This document shows positions 1-13,700 of a stretch of 64,000 nt of DNA, piece after piece. The position numbers and the translations under genes are program-made. The stretch is from Coffea arabica (Eukaryota > Streptophyta > Magnoliopsida > Gentianales > Rubiaceae), in assembly GCF_036785885.1 (NCBI RefSeq), contig NC_092312.1, positions 19,672,001 through 19,736,000 on the forward strand. Direction: 5' to 3'. Under the pieces are notes generated by a model that did not search any database, was not told the origin of the DNA, and was given only the letters and a program-made list of their open reading frames with translations. Numbering within the stretch: the stretch's first letter is position 1; the number at the start of each line of letters is the position of its first letter.

Positions 1-3000
1 GAACTACAGGAACCGGAACATACTTTATGCACACGAAGATGATCATGGAATGCACAGCAGGAAGTGTGGTGAGGAAATGTCCAAATATTGCTGGTATGCC
101 CTTTGCCAGCTCATTGTAAAGCAAACCAATACCAGGAGCCCGGACAGTTCCAAGGTTAGGACCCAGTTGCCGCAACAAATCCATTGACATCTTCTGCTTG
201 ACCTCAGTTTCATACTTTAGTTTGCTCCCATAATTCCAGATGTACATTATTAAGAAGATGACAATTGCAAACAATAATATGATCCAACTTCCGTCACCCA
301 CACTCCATAAAACTGATGAAAAAAATGTCAATTCCAATCCCAAAAAGATACAAGCAAAGCTCAGCACAATGATGATGTTTATCTGCCATATCAGAAGCAT
401 AACAAGGGTAACTAGAATTGTAGTCATCATCATCACTCCTAGCTCAGCAATGCCTGAAAAGTAGAATCAGCAATAGATAAGATAAAAGCCAGGCTAAAAA
501 CCATTTGGCATAGCAATTTACAGAAAAAATTAAGAGTTTCTACTTCTGTTTCTTCAGTTTTCTCCTCTTGAGCAGGGGGTGAGGTCTCTGCAGAATATGG
601 TGTGCTAAAATGATTTATAATAGGGGATCCATTATTTCAAATTGAAGTACAATTCTCAACAGAAACTCGCACAGAGCAAACCTTATTTGTTTATGCATTA
701 CTGAAAATGAATTTGGGGACAAAACAAGGAATGATCAGATGGAAGTTAATAGTTATAAAACATATAGGACAAGAACCAAATTTAAGAATAAAAGAACCTT
801 CACTATTCTACTACTCCTTCCATCCTGTCCAGCTTTCTTGATGCATTTAGTGATTCCAACTTAGCATGTACACTTTAAGAATTTTAAAGTGGTGGGTTTC
901 GTTTTCAAAGTTTGCCCATGACAATAGCGTATTAAAATGCCTTTAGCATAGAATTTGACTCCATCATATGTGGGATCTATTGATTTGATGTTTGTCATCC
1001 ATACAACTCCAACTGAACACGATGCATAAGACATACAAGTGATCTTGTGGGTGGCATCAGTTGGTATGTGCGTATAGTGGAGATCAGGTCTAGTTAACAA
1101 GAGTTGATGTGTCAACAAATAAATTCTACACAAACTGAAAGACTGAAGGATATAGATCAGAAAGTTGTAGTGAACTTTATTCACATTTTTTTGGTAGCAA
1201 CGAAGTGGACGACCCAAAACAAAAGGCATGACAATATCCATGCAAGGAGGGGAGTATATTAGACATGGCCAGACATTATTCATCAAGAAAATCCTACAGT
1301 TAGACTGCTGAAACCCCTCTTGTACATGGAAGCGAAAGCACATCAGCCAAAAAAATTTTCATTCCTTTATCACTCCTCACATTTTAAGATAGCAACATCA
1401 TATGCACAAAATCTTCATCAGAAAAGATTGGGGGAGGGGGGGATTCAAACACACAAGCACAGAAAATCAATCCTGAAGAAAAAAAAAAAGACAAGCATTA
1501 CCATATGCATTTCCGATCTCATAAATACTTGAGATTGTGCAGACCAGCACCAATGAGAAAAACAGGAGGAACCAGTTCATAACTGGGATATAAATCTGGC
1601 CCATGAATTTTCGAGATGTATGAACAATTTTCAGGCGAGGAAAGCAACCAAGTGCTGTTGATTGCTTGATACAAGAGAAAGTCGCTGTTGTCATTGTCCT
1701 ACTGGCAATCAATGCAGCAATATTAGAAATGAGCAAAACTGGCCAGAAAGCCCCACCTGCAGTTTAAGTGAATATCTTTCAACCATTAAATACTTGCAAT
1801 TGTTTGGCAAAAGGTGGATCTCTGAAACTGAAAGAAACAAATGATGTATTTACTTGGATGACTTAAACAAAAATCAATATTTACTTGGAACAGAAGAGAA
1901 GAAAGCTTGTGTAGTATCATCATGATTCTCCATAAGGTAGGCAGCTTGACCCAGGTAACCCAAAAGAAGGCAAGGCAGTACAACAAACACAAAAGTGAGC
2001 TGCAAACAAATTCCTTCAGGTTTTAGCAACAAAAAGTTTTCAGAGAACTCAAACAAATTGGAAAGAAGACAGTGGATTTTTCAAAGAGAAAAAAAAAATT
2101 GCACATCACGCACACACAAAGTGGGGTACAGCACAAATAATAGCTATTTTTTCACCTGAACTGATCTAACAGAGAAGTAGCACAGATCCGCAAACATTGC
2201 CTCTGAACCTGTTACAGTCATAACCACATGTAGTAAAGGTCAACTTCTTATTCCCCTTTTCAGAGCTATACAACCCACAGAGATAATAAGTTTTACAATC
2301 TTATCAAAGCTAGTAAGTTGCTACAAGAAGCATGGGTCTCATTGAAACTACACGTATCCGACAAGTTTAGAAGACCTACCATTCTGCATCAAAGCTAGTA
2401 AGTTGCTACAAGGATCACAGGTTTCATTTAAACGTATGCATATGCAACAAATTTAGAAGACATACCCGTTTATGAAACAACAAACAAGGCGTACCATGGC
2501 CCACGAATGACAAAGCTAAAGTTGAGAATCTCAATCATTAACTTAATTATCAGGTAATTACCAAAAAACCTACCTGTGACACAAAGAAGACAGCCTCCGA
2601 GAGAATACCATGCCTTAGTCGAGTTACGTTTGAAGAAATAATAGATGTGAATTGGGTTGAATGCCCTCAGAACACCTGTATCATACTTCAAAAGGTTGTA
2701 GATGCCAATACCCGCAAGAGAACAAAACCATACGAACAAGGTAGGACCAACGACAATCCCAACTTTACTTGTACCATACTTCTGAACACTGAACAGAATT
2801 ACAAGAAATGCGACAGAGATCATCACCACTTCATCTGCAGTAATAAAGATAATTAAACTTAAAAAGCTGATTAAAGTGGAAAACTATATATATAGCAAGC
2901 AATTATTTAGTACAAGCAGGAGACGACACTAGGGAAGTGAAATTCTGGAACCATGCATCCACCCAAGCAATATTTTGCTAAGCTTGAAAATGAAATGAAG

Positions 3001-5081
3001 AAACTGTTTGCTTGTGCTAAAACCACTAAATCTAGAAAATCAAGTGCAACCAGATTATTAGTGTTTTTTGTGATAAATCAACAACAATCAGTATTGTTCG
3101 TTAATAGAAAGCCAACCCGCTCAAAGTTTTGGTGATTTTTTGATAAAGATAGATGGATTTCCTTTCCAGTGATCAATGCTTGAAATCCAAATATCCAAGG
3201 GTAAATAGCCTACAAATAGTTATTTCATCAATGTATTGACCATCTTACCTTGCTTTATCCCAGAAACACCGACCTTCAAGCCACCAACAGCAGACGTTAC
3301 TGCAACAACAGAAATTCAGACTGGCACTGCTCCAATACAAATGCAAATAAATTTTCTGGAAGAAAAACTGCAAAACATATTCTTATAGACCACTGAAGCA
3401 CATCCAAAATAAGAATGAAGGACAATTAGTACCTGACATTGCAGGTGTAACAACACCATCAGCTATCACCATAGAAGTACCAGCAAGCACTAACATCAGA
3501 AGCAGCTTTTTCAGAGTCAAAGAAGTTTCAAGCCTCTCCTTTATTTTCAGTGACCTCTCAAGTTCAGCAGATGGCACCTTCAGCCTGAAGCTTGATATAC
3601 GAGCATCTGAAGGAAGCTGATTCGGAAGAAGACTAACCTTAGCATGCCTACATATCAATGAGTACAATGCAAATGTACCACCTGCATAGTTAGACCACGT
3701 AAAACAACTCATCTATGCAATCCAGAGCAAACCATTGACAAGTTTCTGCACAAACTGTTGTGTAATAATTGTTCAACTACCTTCACCATCGTCATTGGCC
3801 CAGAGAACAATAAGGACATACTTGATCAGTGGGACCAGGATCAAGGTGTACAATACCAGAGAAAGTGCACCAAGAACATCTTCATTTCCATTGACAGGGG
3901 CCTTGCTGAACATTACGCTGAAGGTGTATAATGGGCTTGTCCCCACATCACCAAAAACAATACCCAGTGTCTGAAAGGCCAGCAAAAATTTCCTGCCCAC
4001 AGTGATTTCCTGCGATTATAATTTCAAATCAAGACACCAACTTCTTAATGAAATTTAACAAGAAGAAATATCCTCTTCAATCACACCATTCAAGAGCATG
4101 TAATTTTCCTTAATACAGTAAGAAACCAAAATACACCCAGAACTTCTCTGTTATAACTGATTCCACTTTTCTCTCTCTTCCTATGTGGAGGCGTATGAAC
4201 ACAAAACAAGAAGAAAGGGCAAAAAAAGAAAAAAAAAATCATTTCTGTCTATTTAAACTCTCAACATGTGATAAGTTTCATTTCCATAAAAGTCAAAAGA
4301 CTTGTCCATTAGATTATGTGTATGATACCATTTCCATCTCAGTAGAACTAGTTCCTGAGTTATAAGGACAAAGAGCATTGGGGTGATCTTGACTGCAACT
4401 AACCAAAAAACATAAGCCAACTGAAATCAATCTAATTTCTACTGAAGCAAAAGTCCTCATCTCAAGCTCTTTTTTTTATCCAAAAAGGAAAAAAAAAAAC
4501 TCACCAACATGAGGACATCGCCTATTGTTTCATCAACCAACCAAGGTCAATACAACTATCGCTAATAGTTTCCTCACAAAGAAACTTTAATAACCGACCA
4601 TCCTCAATTATTATCTTCCATTTCCACATCGCACATTCAGTGAAAACATTTAAACACTTGATAGCGCATAAAAAACCGAAACAAATAATAATAGTAGTAA
4701 AACCAATCAGCAAACTGAGAAGCATGGAAATGAAAAAAAAAAAGGGCTAAATAATCAAATTTAAAAAAAAAAATTGAAGCGAAATACCTCAAAATCATTT
4801 CTGTGAGCGCCAGGTACTTCAAGAGCTTCAACGTCAAAGGAATCAATCCTCGGCCCCGTCCGAATCAACCGCTGCTCGGCATTATCATTATCATCGTCGT
4901 CGGAGTCCATCGTGCCATTGCGTGGCGACAATAAGCCATCAGCATCGTCATTTTCATCGTCGCCTTCGCCATATCCGATCGCCGATGCCTCCTCGTCGTC
5001 CTCGTCGTCCTGAAACACCCACCGCGACTCCGAATCCATCGACGATAATTGCCCTCCGTTCTCTCTCTCCGATCCCTCCAT
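1..5081 (-). CDS. KUP7: HAK/KT/KUP potassium transporter, KUP7-like (partial)
   Basis: Plasma-membrane K+ uptake carrier of the HAK/KT/KUP family. Nine exons on the minus strand: 5081-4788, 4009-3781, 3681-3433, 3299-3249, 2834-2574, 2208-2156, 1999-1885, 1756-1502 and 453-1. All borders are GT-AG and every phase joins cleanly, giving 653 codons of a protein that is usually about 850 long; the cytosolic C-terminal part lies beyond the left edge. The N-terminus (about residues 1-95) is acidic and Asp-rich and ends in RTGPRIDSFDVEALEVPGA, diagnostic of the KUP7 subgroup. The first membrane segment carries the family motif GIVFGDVGTSPLYTF, and ADGVVTPAMS, GTSKVGIVVGP and YIWNYGSKLKYE follow in the family order. 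I chose the ATG at 5081 because it gives the conserved KUP7 N-terminus. Related KUP7 proteins act in root K+ uptake and xylem loading; that role here is inferred from family membership. Confidence 0.94.
2303..2468. repeat. 85-bp tandem duplication inside a KUP7 intron
   Basis: Two adjacent diverged copies, 2303-2387 and 2388-2468, each start with ATCAAAGCTAGTAAGTTGC and end with a GTTTAGAAGAC or ATTTAGAAGAC stretch. They lie in the intron between the fifth and sixth coding exons and do not touch a splice site. Confidence 0.75.
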
Positions 5082-6206
5082 TGAATTAATCCGATGCCGA
5101 ATTTACCCCAACCTACGCCAATACGATTTTATACACCATTACATCGCAATATACGAAAAGCACACTTACTTGAGGCGCATTCCTAGGTGTATTCAAAACA
5201 AAAGTGTGCTTAAATTAAACAATTAATAGTAGTAGCAGTAGTAAAATGGAGACCTGGGGGAAGAAGCAGGGGATTTTTTTTTCGCGGATTTTATTCGTAA
5301 AATTTTGGTTGTGCTCTGGATCTTGTGTGTGATATACATAGAGAAGCACTAAAAGGAAAGGTGACAGGGCGGGTATTGACAAATCTCCCTCCGGGTGAGG
5401 GATGAAGTTTCATCAACGACTTTGATTAACGGCTGGAGTGGGAGAGTTGGAGGCAGAACCGGGGCGGGGGGAGGTCCGAACCGTATCTGAGGAATTTGGG
5501 GACAGTTCCGGTCTGGTGCGGACCAGCTGGGGGATTAAATCCTCGCCACGTGCCCCATTGGGGGATGGGGATTCTTAATTAGCCCTACCGGTATTTTGAT
5601 TTTTGTTGGCAATTTGGGTGGACCCCGCCTATATATCTTCTTTTCTTTTTTTTTATTTTGATAATATTTTTTTTATATTCTAAACTGTTGTTTAATGATT
5701 AATTAATTAAAGAGTAAATCCCACGTTGTTGAATTTTGCGGGTTATTTTTCTCTTTACTCATGGAAAGCCGTGGCTCCGTAGATGTGGACAGGGGAACAC
5801 AAATGCACAATTTTCACATTTTGTTAAATATTTGTATCTGTTTTATCGATGTGCGGCGGCTAATTCTGTTTGACTCGGATCGAATTTCTTGCGAAAAAAA
5901 CTCTCCTAATATTATCCTTTTCATTTACACTAGTTTGGAATTCAAATGAATGCAAGTCCTTTCAGCTTAAATAACAAACTGATAAACAGAAGTTGTTGCT
6001 CAATTCCGAGTGCAAAATCTCGATCGGTCGCTTATTTGCCATGGATTGTCACCTCTAAGCCACGTGGGTTACGTTACAGTCACTTTGAGGTGGAACTGGA
6101 CTTTCCTGTTGACTGTTGATATCATTATGCGTATGTGTGACTAATTAATTAATTTTGCTTGGCAACTTGAACTTGTATAATTGGGGGCTACTTGGGGATG
6201 GGAGTA
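5082..6206. other. KUP7 5' flank, no gene seen
   Basis: Upstream region of the minus-strand KUP7-like gene. The stretch just before the ATG holds the presumed leader, and a more GC-rich patch around 5400-5580 is the likely proximal promoter. I see no convincing coding exon on either strand. Confidence 0.5.
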
Positions 6207-6214
6207 CATTTGAG

Positions 6215-6921
6215 TAGGGGTGGCAATTTTCGACACGACCCGAAAACACGACACGAACCTAACACGAAATTAATGGGTTTGGGTTGAGGTTTTGGAAATT
6301 CGGGTCAGAATCGGATTGGACCCGATGAACCCGAAAAGAAAACAGGTCGATTTCGGGTTAACCCGTGGTGACCTGATATGACCCGATATGACCCGTTTAC
6401 GAATTAAAAATAATTTAATAAATATAAAAATATTTTTATCTAACTAACCTAAGTTATTCTTTTTTTCAAATGCATTAATTAGTTAATCATAAATGAATTT
6501 ATTTAATTTGTGTGAAGTTGAAATTATTATATTTGGACAAATAATATATTATATTATTTTTTACTTTTATACTGTTTTAATTTATTTTATATTTTGTTTG
6601 AGATAAAACACTTTTACGGTGTTTTATTTATTTTAGATTTGATTTGGAATTACTTATTTAAATTTTTATTACTTGATTATGTAATTAGTTTTGTGAGAAA
6701 TTGATTTTATTAGAAATTACAGTGATAAATTAATAAATTAAAATTAAGTTTCGGGTCATTTCGGGTCGACCCGCCAACCCGTCAACCTGAAATTTTTGGG
6801 TTCGGGTCAGCATACCTGACCCGTCACGGGTTGGCGGGTCGGGTTCGGATCAACAGATTTTCTGGCGGGTTGACCCGAACCCGACCCGCCAACCTGATTT
6901 GGACCCGAATTGCCACCCCTA
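6215..6921. mobile_element. hAT-type MITE with 8-bp target duplication
   Basis: Terminal inverted repeats TAGGGGTGGCAAT and ATTGCCACCCCTA bound a 707-bp element. It is flanked by a perfect 8-bp direct repeat CATTTGAG (6207-6214 and 6922-6929), the target-site size of hAT transposons. It has no transposase ORF, so it is non-autonomous. Both subterminal zones carry many copies of GGGTC/GACCC in both orientations; in hAT elements such short repeats bind transposase. The middle is very AT-rich. Confidence 0.92.
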
Positions 6922-7125
6922 CATTTGAGTTTGATTGTAGACATTTGATTTAAAGAAAATAAATAATAGTACGATAAGATAATTCAATCGAAGTTGCAAC
7001 TCTTCATATCCAATTTCTTTGAATTGATTTGATGTGATGAATGTGATTAACAGTCAGGATGGGAATATTTTTTCAATTTTCTCTCTCTCTCTCTCTCTTT
7101 TTTTTTTTTTGGTAATTTGAGATTA

Positions 7126-7725
7126 AGAATGTAAACAATACTAATTAACTCGAATATCATGGTGTTCGAACTTGTTTAATTATTTTATCCAGTTTAAAAT
7201 TTTGTCCATCATTAGCTTGTTAAATTGCCAAATCAGCTTCCTATTTGACACACAAATTTTTTGCCAAAATTTTCTTCTACATGGTGTTTTAACAGTTTTA
7301 ACTATAAGAATTTCAAAAAAAAAAAATTTTAAAATTTTTAATATACACACCTTAAAATACCCAAAACAAGCACACAAGAAATTTTTCTCCTCTTTCATTT
7401 CTTTTTCTTCCTATCCACGCCTCAACCCACCACCACCTCAATCGTCGACCGCCGCCAGCAGCCTCATTTTTTTCCCTCTTCCTTTTCTCTCCACCTCCCT
7501 CCTTCCTTCCTATCCTCTTCCACTCTTCCCATTCCCTCTCCTCCCACTCCTTTCTCCTGCCACCCTCCCCCTTAAAATTTTTTCTATAAATTTACGGTAA
7601 AAATTTATATTAACACCAAAAAAATAAAACCCGAATTTGAATGAGTTTGACGTTATTCAAATTTGACTTGATTAATTACCGAATCAAACTCGAACGAATA
7701 CTACCAAGTTCATCTCTATAGTTTA
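7126..7725. repeat. Diverged repeat with pyrimidine-rich core
   Basis: The outer parts carry opposed CTCGAAT/ATTCGAG-like words typical of degraded plant MITEs. The inside (about 7380-7570) is a long C/T-rich run on the plus strand. It resembles the element near 48.3-49.2 kb in style: terminal AAATTTTT-rich sequence, then CT-rich filler. No target duplication is visible. The 142-codon ORF across it is low-complexity and I do not regard it as a gene. Confidence 0.4.
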
Positions 7726-7733
7726 GACATAAA

Positions 7734-10700
7734 CTAGGAGGGGATCACCGCGCGAATGCGCGGTGTGAAATTAATAGGTAGTATGCCCAGTGTAAAACCC
7801 ATTGTAATAGTTTTTTTTAAAACAAAATAGATAATCCATAATTAGGAGTAATGACTAAAATAAGTTATTAAACTATATTGGCCGAATATGTTGAGTCAAG
7901 GCCAAGTATATTAATAAAGAATACAGTTAAGAAAAAACTTCTATAAATTATTACAAGTTGTATGCATAATTGGATACTAAGTGTTTACTATGGTTCAAGT
8001 TTGCATTTCTCAATCTCTTTACAATGCCGAATATCGTTCAAGAGTTTATTTGTCTCTCTTCCCAGAGCTTATTCGAATAATCTCCTACTGCCATGTTTTT
8101 ATCCTGCACAAGAGGTAATGCAATTTTATGTTTAAGCCATATGAATTTTATGTATCATTAAGGATATAATCTAGACAGAGTAATAAATGAACTACTCTGA
8201 TGGAACTAAAAGGCATATAATATTACAGTATAAATTGAGTTAGAATCGGCCCAGCAGGAAGCAAATAAAAACTACTTTCTCCTCTATAAAATATGCAATT
8301 TGCTGGTAGCTATGCTTGATATGCATATGCAATGGTGATAACGTTCTTTATTGCCATGGCCTTGTATGTGTCAAAATCAAGTGTAAATTAAGCTCTTGTA
8401 TGTTGAAACCAAAACTTTACATATTAGACAAAATTAAGAATGATACCATGTAAAAATAGGAACGAAATATGTGATAAGTTTTGAAGCCAAAAATATTGAA
8501 ATTTGAGAAATAAAAATGAAAGAACTAACATTTCCATGGGAAACAAATATGAAAAAGAAATTATTGATTAAGTAAAAAGGCCAATCAATCTCACAATTAT
8601 TGATCACTATACCGGGGAAAGATAAATGATAGCAAATAGTAAAATAGTTCATATCCACACTGTTTGTGGTTGGAAAACCATACCTTGCTTCTTGATAAGA
8701 ATTCATGAGAAAAGTCTTGTAGTAGCCAGCCAACTCAAGCAGTTCATCAAATTTCTCACTTTTCCTCCAAAAGTTTGAAAAGCAAATTCAGTAAGCACTA
8801 TATGATTGATAGCAACAAGTGATTATTCAAAAAACAACGGGTGAAGGAAATGCAAAGAGATTTAGAAATTTGAGGGATGAAAGCAAATGATCCTAAGAGG
8901 GTTCAGCACATGCAGTCCTCAACCAAAAGATGTTGAATTTAGGCAAAGACTTGTTGTTCATCAAGAATGACAGTAATACCTATACATTATTTGGAAACAA
9001 GCACAATCAAGTCATCCATGTGGTTTCCATCATTTAATAGAAAGGCAATGAGCGGACAGGATGACTTGGAATTCAAGAAAAAAATCAAGTTAACAGGAAT
9101 ACCTAAAACCAAGAAAAAATGTAAACCACTGACCAACTTGATATGAACTATTTAAACTATCCATGAAATAGCAAGTTGAAGTTCCCATGGATTACATCAT
9201 CTTCATTAAGAAAAGGCATAAGATCATTACATGCAATCTTGGACCAATCAGTAAAGTCAAGATCAACTAAAAGCTTTTAATGCAGAAATTATTAATACAA
9301 TTCCATAAGGCTTCCACAAATATGCCTTTTCGAAAAAGAAACAGGGCTGCAATGTAACAATTCTTAGATATTCGATTAAATTGGGAAATTTGTATTATAG
9401 GTCCAATTAAAAACAAAAGCAAAAATTTTTTTGGTCGAATAAATTGGGGAATTTGTATCAGTTAAGTTTCTTTAGAAAAAGTAACAAGTAACCAAGGATA
9501 GCATAAGATGCATAAGGTAAATAAGTACCTATTTAACTCAAATTCTGAACTACATCAATTCAAAAGAAAACCATGACTTGCGTTCCGAATCTAAAGCCAA
9601 TTCGAGGGTCTTGTAAAGGGTTTGACTGGGCATCTGGACTGCTATATCCTTCAATTTTAGTTTGTAAAGAACCACATTGATCATCTTCCAGTAGCTCAAA
9701 GACAATAATGCCAGGCTAATTGTGATATTTCCATCACCACATACCTCGACTAATTTTTTCACCATAAGGTGTCAGTTTAGATTCTTTATCCACTTCTTCA
9801 CCTTGAAATCCATAAACAGCCTCCAATGACTTACCCAAAATCCATCAATAGTAGTGCAAAGAATAAACTGCTAAATAAATTTGAAAAAAAAAAAGAAAGC
9901 AAAGAGAGAACAAAAACACTGAAACGATAACTCCTGCACATACCTTGAAGGCTGAAATAAGAAAAGTAGCCTCCTTATTTCGTTCTTCCTTTATCTAACA
10001 AAAATTTAGTGTAAACAAGTGTTGGCCAGATGAAGAATATAATTAAAACAACCTCATGGTAATAACATGAGAATGATTCAGAGAAAATTATTGAACTTAT
10101 TCTCCATATTCTTCAACATTATTAACAGTTGCAAATGAAATATAAACCCACCATTTTTTCCTTGCTTTTTTTACATTAAAATAAAATTCTATAGTTACAT
10201 GAAGCAAGATGATATGTAGATTAATATCACAAGTTTTCCTCTCCTTTCTGAGTATGACCCTTTTGATTTCACAGCCCTTTCAAGAATTCAATATTTTCAT
10301 TTAATGGTTCACAAACCTTACATGGTTTGAAATTTAACTACTTCAACCATTAACAGCCTAGAATTTAACCAAGCATTGAATAAATTGCGTAGATAGCATG
10401 CTTAGCAAAGCAAACATGACAATCTAGTCGTTAATCAAATAATTTTGATCCAAATCCAAGGAAAAAAGGCCCCAAGATGGAATTCCACTCACTTGATCTA
10501 TACAAAGTTGTCCAAAAAGTGCATTAGTTGGCTGCAAAAAGAAAAAAAAATGACAAAATCATTACCAACTAACTAAGAGAGTTCAACAGAAACAGTCAAC
10601 CCATACCCTCTTACTTTGACTTTTTTACTTATAAAGAGTTATTGGCAATATCAACTGGAAAACAAAAATTTCTTTGAACATGAAAAAAGAGGAAAGAAAT

Positions 10701-13700
10701 TAAACCATTTCATCTAAGGAAATAATCACAAGTTTCAATGCAAAAAAGTGAAAGCATAAAATATTGGATCTTAAGTAAGGATAATTACTGAATGGAGTTG
10801 CTTAAAAAGACCTGACAATCTCATAATCATGACTTACACTGGAATTTTAGGAAATACTTCAATAAGAGGCAGACTGTCCTCTCCATAGTCCATTTCTTGA
10901 ACGTCTATGAAAAAGGAGTAAAGATAGGAGAAGATTATAGTTGACTTCTGGTAAAAAGATAGAAAAAATAGACAAACAGAGATCCTAAATGTATTTACTT
11001 GAGCAAAGAATTTCCAATCGTTCATACTTGGTAGCAAATCCCTATTCCTCAACCCGTAGCAAACATATAAAACTTATTAGAGAATAAAATAAAATTTAAT
11101 CAAGAGAAAAAAGTACACATAGAACAAGAGTGGAGAAGCTAGCAGTTTTCAGAGAAAAAGAAAGAAAGATAAGAACATAAGGGACTTTTCAAATAGAAGC
11201 TTTGAGTTGGAGGGGATTGAGATATGGAAAATTATCTGATGGGAATTGATTAGTCTTGTCAGCATTGAGCCAAACTCCTCTATTGCAGATACAGGAATTT
11301 GAGGGAAGGCCTCTAGTTTTGTAACTCCCAGAACTTTAACTCACCAGCAAAGAGGAAAACAATAACTTTTTGCACAGAAAGGAGATGGGAGAGATTTTTT
11401 TTTTTTACACAAAAGATAGGAGAGAGATGGCTCTGAGGTCTTTCTATCAATTTTTCTCATAAAAAATCTGAGGTAAGATGACTCCAGAACACCTCTCCAA
11501 AAATAGTTGGATGTGTCAAAGAAGTGATTGTATTCTCAAATTCTAGGAAGAATTGTATGCCATTTATCTCAAAGTAGAGGCATCTTGTCCTCATATTTGA
11601 ACATCTAAATGTGTTATATTTAGTACAAATTATCTATCCAGTTAAAACAAATTAGGAGTTCTACCAAATTTTCTTCAAAAGTAACATGCCCTTCCTTTAA
11701 TTTCTTTCCTGCATAAAAAACTTCAACATAAATTGAAGGTCTGCATCATATTCACCTTTTTGAACCTATCAATTGGAATACCATCTTCATGTTTCTCACA
11801 AAATTTTCTGTTTAGGCTTACCTCAATTAAGTTTATTTTTACAAGTAAAAAAACTATCATAAGGTTCAGTTTTCCAGACTTAATCTTACTGAAATGTTAC
11901 AAATCTAAGAGAACATCATGTTTTGTAAATATAGACTTAAGTCAACCAAAACTGATTTTCCTAATAAGAATTTCCAAGCTATTAAACATCGTAGTCTATG
12001 ATTCAAGAGGCAAAACTACAATTATGTAGCAATTTAATTCTTTTTTTGATCAAGGAATAGAAAATTTAAGGTGTTTTATTAAAACAGTAACTTACTCATT
12101 ATTTCAAGCAGGTGCTTAGAATGTAATATTTGAGAATCCTCGTCTTGGACAAACCTTTAACCACCTACAAATAGGAAAACCATTTAGATTGCCATTGTAA
12201 CAAAAAAATATATTGCTGAAGATACTCAGTTTAATATCCACTTAAGGTTCATAAAACGAATATTCAAGAGGTTTTACCAAGAGACAATTTATGTACTAAA
12301 ACAAAAAATTTCAACACAAAGCAATCAAAAGAATAGCATCACACGATCTTTTGTAACTCATGGCCAATGACCAATCTGACCTGGAAGTTCCTGATTCTCA
12401 GAGAAGAAATTTATTAATTCTTCAAATGTTGAAAACCCAATGAAGAAAAAGGAATCGGAAGAACTGGAGCAAAGAGAACGACATTTTGAAGATGAAGAAA
12501 TCTATTTTAAACAAGTGAATCTTTTTGGTTACCATATGGATTGCTTTTCTGATCAGGAGATCAACAAAACACCTGCATGAAAGACACCAAAAAAATGACT
12601 AAAAAGAAAACTCGAATGAGGTTTGAAAAGAGCAAAGGCAAAGAAAAATATACCATCATTTAAGCTCTGAAAAGAGCAATTTAAAGTAAAAATTAAATTA
12701 GAATGATAAAACAAAGCTTACAATTTTCCCCTCAGCAGTTGTCTTTCACGGGTGGCCATTTTCCTCCCTGTTGCAGAAGAAATCCTAGAAAGGCAAAAAC
12801 GGAAAGAAAAATGGAACAATAAAACACCAAGTAGGTACAAAAAATAAAGTAAATAAATACTCTACAAGCCAGCTAATCATCAATTATTCACCATCTCCGA
12901 CCATATTAAAAGTTTTTTGTTGAAACTAAAAATAAAAATTTAATGATAAAACTAAAATGAAACAAAGACATTAATCATGGAAAGAAAGGGGAAGAAAAAT
13001 ACCATATCTGTATTCTACAAATTCATATAGACAGTGGAGATGAAATATTAACCTTTCACTTCCTTGTTGTTTCAGAAAAGGACCAAAAAAAAGAAGGGGG
13101 AAGAATTGATTGTTTTTAGCCAAGGAAATATCAGGTAAAATGGCAGAAAAATAGAAAAAATCAGCTATAATCACTTGAGGTATGGAGCGAGGGAGATGAA
13201 GGAGAACAGGAGGGAGAAATCGACAAAGGGAGGAGAGGAAGATTACCAGTCCCTTTGCAGTCTTGAGCCCACCGTCCATCAACTCAATCAGAAGGAAAAA
13301 AATCTGGAGCCCCCCAATTGAGATTACAACCTGTTTCAAGTACAATCAAATGCCAGAAATTCAGGAAAAAACTATGGGTCTCGTGAAAATGGAATTTTGT
13401 CTGGAGAATAACAGCAATAGGGATCGGTCTTCAAGAGTTCTTGACACTGACTGATAGATGTGCGTTTGACTGAGAGAGAGAGAGAGAGAAGCGGAAGAAA
13501 AAGGATTGAAGATCCATCAGCATACGATGTCGTTTGATTGATCAAAAGGAAAAAGGGCAAAAAACCCATAAATCCTCAAACCATATGCCAAAAAAAGTTC
13601 CAAAGGTAAAAAATTCTTCAATATAAAAGACTTCCAAAGGTAATAAGTAAGTAGATTAACAATTAATCACAAAAAAGTTGATAAATAATTGGGATTTATT

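Noticed and set aside
861-1343. 160-codon minus-strand ORF
   Set aside because: It lies in the last visible intron of the KUP7-like gene, has no recognisable domain, and its composition is that of AT-rich intron.
7172-7600. 142-codon ORF with Pro/Ser/Leu-rich end
   Set aside because: Translation of a pyrimidine-rich repeat tract; no conserved features.
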